This document shows positions 6,321 to 8,654 of a stretch of 8,654 nt of DNA, piece by piece. The translations under genes and the position numbers were made by a program. The DNA is from Clostridiales bacterium (GTDB lineage Bacteria; Bacillota; Clostridia; Oscillospirales; Oscillospiraceae). The stretch lies in the NCBI GenBank assembly GCA_019421525.1, contig JAHZFC010000095.1, positions 1 to 8,654 on the forward strand, read 5' to 3'. Numbering within the stretch: position 1 is the first letter of the stretch; every line of letters begins with the position of its first letter. Below the pieces are notes generated by a model, which saw nothing but the letters and a program-made list of their open reading frames with translations, was not told the DNA's origin and searched no databases.

Positions 6321-7136
6321 TCAGAATGGCTGGGCGGAGGCCACGGCGTTGGCGTAGATCACCGCGTCCAGGTGGTTTTGCAGCAGGGTCACGGGGAAAG
6401 CGGCGGACACCTCGCCGTAGGCGGCCTGCCGGACCACGGCCCGGTGCCAGTCCCGGAATACCCCCAGGCGGACCTTCCGGGCACCCAGGATCTGCTTGAT
6501 GCCGATGGTGACGGCCTTGTTGGGCATGGCGGCGATGGCGCCCCCCCGGTCGCCGATGGCGTTGGCGGTCTTAGTCTCCGGGGTTAGGGTGAGCACCCGG
6601 GTGCCCAGGGCGGCGAACTCCTCCGCCGCCAGCTCCGGCTGGGCCTCGTTGAAGGCCAGGTGGCCGTTGATACCGATGCCGCCGAAGGCGATGTCCACGC
6701 CCCCCAGCTCCTCGATGAGCCGATCCACCTTGCCAGGGTCGGCGGGGTCGGGAAAGACCCGCTGCTCCGGGGGCATGAGCAGGTCCTCGTCCACCTTGGT
6801 GTACACGGTACGCTCCATAAAGCCCCGGAAGGACAGGGGGCTTGCCTTGTCGATATAGGTCCCGTCGTCATTGAGATACTCGTCCATATTGATGAACCAG
6901 CAGTTTTTCAGGCTCACCCTGTCCCGGTTCACCAGCCGCACGAAGATGGGGTACTGGCCCACCGGGCCCACAGGGCAGATGAAGACAGTCTTTTCCCCTC
7001 TGGCATTGTGCTCCTTGATGGTGTTCACCATCTCCAGGGCCAGCTCATAAAAGATCTCTCCGGAGTCCCCCAGGGGGAGGACAGGGATCTTAGCGTTCCT
7101 GCCCAGCTCCTGGGCGGGGATCTGAAAGTAATCCAT
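6321..7136 (-). CDS. nagB: Glucosamine-6-phosphate deaminase/isomerase family (NagB-like)
   Basis: Expected to convert glucosamine-6-phosphate to fructose-6-phosphate plus ammonia, directly after NagA. It has 271 residues, the NagB length. Conserved parts are NMDEY at 83-87 (enolisation Asp85), GIGINGHLAFNE at 153-164 (His159 and Glu164 of the ring-opening group; Asn157 replaces E. coli Asp141, but the B. subtilis enzyme also has Asn here) and PVTLLQNH at 248-255 (usually PASxLQxH). The striking change is the phosphate-binding loop: canonical GLATGSTP is replaced by CPVGPVGQYP (54-63), with no Thr/Gly/Ser hydroxyl cluster. The protein thus belongs to a side branch of the family and may isomerise a different amino-sugar phosphate. 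It starts 29 bases after the response regulator, with GGAAAGGAAG 7 bases upstream; there is no room for an ordinary separate promoter, so the regulator and enzymes share a message. The fold is certain and the substrate moderate. Confidence 0.8.
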   Translation of the reverse strand: MDYFQIPAQELGRNAKIPVLPLGDSGEIFYELALEMVNTIKEHNARGEKTVFICPVGPVGQYPIFVRLVNRDRVSLKNCWFINMDEYLNDDGTYIDKASPLSFRGFMERTVYTKVDEDLLMPPEQRVFPDPADPGKVDRLIEELGGVDIAFGGIGINGHLAFNEAQPELAAEEFAALGTRVLTLTPETKTANAIGDRGGAIAAMPNKAVTIGIKQILGARKVRLGVFRDWHRAVVRQAAYGEVSAAFPVTLLQNHLDAVIYANAVASAQPF

Positions 7137-7143
7137 AGCTTGA

Positions 7144-7153
7144 CTTCCTTTCC
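7144..7153 (-). promoter_or_regulatory. Ribosome binding site of the nagB-like gene
   Basis: GGAAAGGAAG on the minus strand, 7 bases before the ATG at 7136, within the 29-base gap after the response regulator stop. Confidence 0.7.
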
Positions 7154-7165
7154 AGGCCCGTCTTT

Positions 7166-7840
7166 TTAGAAGAGATGGGCCACATTGAGTTCACGAATGA
7201 TATCCACGATCTCCTTGGTGCGGGTGCAGCCCAGCTTGCGCAACAGGCTCTTCACCTGGGTCTTGACGGTGACCACCTCCACACAGCGGATAGCGGCGAT
7301 CTCCTTGAGCTTTTTCCCCTCCAGCAGCAGCCGCACCAGCTCCCGTTCCGCGCCGGTCATCTGAGACACGGTGCTGATGAAGAACAGCAGGCTGCGCTCT
7401 GAGCTGCGCAGGCGGGAGTACTCCTTGAGCAACAGGTTCTGGATCTTGGAGTCCAGCATGGGGTGCCCGTCATAGGCGCTGCGGATGTGGAGCAGCAGCT
7501 CCTCCTCCGGACAGCCCTTGACGATATAGTCCACCGCGCCTGCCCCCATGGAGGTGAGGATGATATTGTCTGTCTCGTGGGCTGTGAGGAAGATCACCTT
7601 CAACTCAGGACGCTGTTCCAAAATGTGTTCTGTGGCCCGGATACCGGCGGTGACGGTCTCCATCTCGATGTCCATGAGGATCAGGTCTGCCGGGGTGCTC
7701 AGAGCTAAGGCTTCGATATCCCGGCCGCTGCCGGCGCTGCCCGCCACCTCCATGTCCTCCTGTTGGGACAAGGTGTCGCACAGGTCCTCCCGGAGCAGGT
7801 CAAAGTCTTCTGCCACAAGGATCCGGATCATGACGGCCAT
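7166..7840 (-). CDS. Two-component response regulator, receiver plus LuxR-type HTH
   Basis: A cytoplasmic transcription regulator of the NarL/FixJ type, 224 residues. The receiver domain covers about 5-120, with the acidic pair Glu11-Asp12, phospho-acceptor Asp57 in LILMDIEM, the switch Thr86 in FLTAHE and Lys108 in DYIVKG. A linker with an SRLRSSERS segment leads to a LuxR-like helix-turn-helix at about 161-215 (MTGAERELVRLLLEGKKLKE, then VKTQVKSLLRKLG). The kinase gene ends 13 bases inside this gene, a usual arrangement for coupled partners. GGGAGGGAGG just before the first ATG favours the start at 7840 over the ATG three codons later. Because the sugar-phosphate genes follow after 29 bases, it most likely controls its own operon and perhaps transport genes elsewhere. 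The target promoter is not in the window. Confidence 0.92.
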   Translation of the reverse strand: MAVMIRILVAEDFDLLREDLCDTLSQQEDMEVAGSAGSGRDIEALALSTPADLILMDIEMETVTAGIRATEHILEQRPELKVIFLTAHETDNIILTSMGAGAVDYIVKGCPEEELLLHIRSAYDGHPMLDSKIQNLLLKEYSRLRSSERSLLFFISTVSQMTGAERELVRLLLEGKKLKEIAAIRCVEVVTVKTQVKSLLRKLGCTRTKEIVDIIRELNVAHLF

Positions 7841-8654
7841 CTGCCTCCCTCCCGGTCTCTCACCCCGGCGGAGTAGCGGGGCAGCAGGATGAGAAAGGAC
7901 GCGCCGCCGCCCGGCCGGTTCTCCACACGGATGGAGCCCAAATGACTGCGCACAATGGTGCGCACATGGTATAGCCCCATGCCCCAGTTGAAATTGGTGT
8001 TCTTTCCAGAGTAAAAGGGCTCAAAGATATGCTTGATATCGGCGGGCGGGATGCCGGTGCCACGGTCCCGTACCTCCAGCACAGTGTACATCCGTTCCTG
8101 ATGGCTCAAAAGCTCCACCGGGTCCGTCCGCCCGGCTTCCATAGTGGCCTCCCAGCCGTTGGTGAGCAAGTTGTACAGCGCCTCGCTGAGGTAATTCTCG
8201 TCGGCCAGCACCTGGATATCTCCATCCATTTGGATGAAAAGATTCCCCTCGGGATATTTTTTATTGAACCGTTCCCGGGCGATCTCCTCCAGCCGCTCCA
8301 GCCCCACAGGGACCAGACGGACAGATTTGGCTTTCACTGTGCGGTAGAGCTCCTCAGAGCGGGAAATGAGTAGTTCATTTCCGTTGGACAGGCTGTCGGT
8401 ATACTCCCTCAGCCTGTCCAGGCCCGGGCTTGGCTGCGCCAGCTCGGACCTGATACGCTTATAGAGCACTCGGTTGGCCAGCAGCTGGTTTTTGATGCTG
8501 TGGACAAAAACGCTGGCCCCGGTACGGGCTACGTCGAATTTCCGCTCCAGGATAATGTCAGCCCGGTCGCTGGCGAAGCTGTCCTGAGTATAGCGCAGGA
8601 GACTCCCCAGACCCAGGATGGCGCAGATGACATTGACCACCACCAGCAGCACAT
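7828..8654 (-). CDS. Sensor histidine kinase, C-terminal part (N-terminus outside window)
   Basis: The frame is open to the window edge, so the beginning is missing; a GTG at 8652 could be read as a start but falls within a membrane helix. Counting from that GTG, residues 1-20 are a hydrophobic transmembrane segment, followed by the dimerisation/phospho-acceptor helix with VHSIKNQLL (His51). The ATPase domain has the N box NLLTNGWEA (161-169, Asn165), G1 DRGTGIP (196-202), the F box FEPFYSGK (210-217), G2 GMGLYHV (224-230) and a final GGGASF. It should autophosphorylate His51 and pass phosphate to Asp57 of the overlapping response regulator. The H-S-I-K-N box is not the HisKA_3 type that normally partners LuxR-type regulators. 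The signal is unknown because the sensor part lies outside; given the operon, an extracellular amino sugar or oligosaccharide is a reasonable guess. Confidence 0.9.
   Translation of the reverse strand, partial: VLLVVVNVICAILGLGSLLRYTQDSFASDRADIILERKFDVARTGASVFVHSIKNQLLANRVLYKRIRSELAQPSPGLDRLREYTDSLSNGNELLISRSEELYRTVKAKSVRLVPVGLERLEEIARERFNKKYPEGNLFIQMDGDIQVLADENYLSEALYNLLTNGWEATMEAGRTDPVELLSHQERMYTVLEVRDRGTGIPPADIKHIFEPFYSGKNTNFNWGMGLYHVRTIVRSHLGSIRVENRPGGGASFLILLPRYSAGVRDREGGRWPS
7844..7853 (-). promoter_or_regulatory. RBS of the response regulator, inside the kinase gene
   Basis: GGGAGGGAGG on the minus strand within the last codons of the kinase gene, ending 3 bases before the ATG at 7840; the first GGGAGG lies 7 bases away. 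It supports the 13-base overlap and translational coupling. Confidence 0.7.

Noticed and set aside
6541..6547. Run of seven C within the nagB-like gene as a possible frameshift or phase-variation site
   Set aside because: The frame is intact through it, encoding normal Arg-Gly-Gly codons, and a single run of this length in GC-rich DNA is unremarkable.
6660..6674. Asn157 in the NagB-like protein in place of the E. coli catalytic Asp141
   Set aside because: Bacillus subtilis NagB, as I recall its sequence, also has NGH at this place, so the change alone is not evidence of lost or altered function.
7137..7165. Possible separate promoter between the response regulator and nagB-like genes
   Set aside because: The 29-base gap is largely taken by the ribosome binding site and shows no -35/-10 pair.

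Overview
The window looks like Gram-positive, GC-rich anaerobe DNA, most likely a Clostridia/Oscillospirales gut commensal of the Flavonifractor/Intestinimonas type. The grounds are strong G/C preference at third codon positions, textbook GGAGG ribosome binding sites before nearly every gene, and protein sequences of Firmicutes character. The genus is inferred, not proven. All recognised genes lie on the minus strand, so the transcript reads from high to low coordinates.

Layout in transcription order: a sensor histidine kinase cut by the window edge (to 7828); a NarL/LuxR-type response regulator overlapping it by 13 bases; a NagB-like sugar-phosphate deaminase/isomerase; an N-acetylglucosamine-6-phosphate deacetylase (NagA); a class II fructose-bisphosphate aldolase resembling the Calvin-cycle subtype; a divergent triosephosphate isomerase; a LarA-family (DUF2088) nickel racemase/epimerase homologue; and a phosphofructokinase with the residues of the pyrophosphate-dependent type. 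Gaps between genes are 8 to 29 bases or negative, so all eight probably form one operon with its own two-component system at the head. Downstream (1-491) there is no intact gene. This stretch holds a 14-bp perfect inverted repeat and, at the edge, a fragment of a tyrosine recombinase with no usable start codon.

Read as a pathway, NagA and NagB would turn GlcNAc-6-phosphate into fructose-6-phosphate. The PPi-PFK would make fructose-1,6-bisphosphate, and the aldolase and TPI would yield glyceraldehyde-3-phosphate. That is a complete private route from amino-sugar phosphate to triose phosphate, controlled by a dedicated sensor. Two points make it unusual. Several enzymes are altered at substrate-phosphate loops (NagB-like, TPI-like and, less clearly, NagA), which suggests a substrate other than plain GlcNAc-6-phosphate. 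A LarA-family enzyme also sits in the middle with no obvious step to catalyse. No transporter, sugar kinase or LarB/C/E cofactor genes are visible, so entry of the sugar and maturation of the nickel cofactor must be encoded elsewhere.
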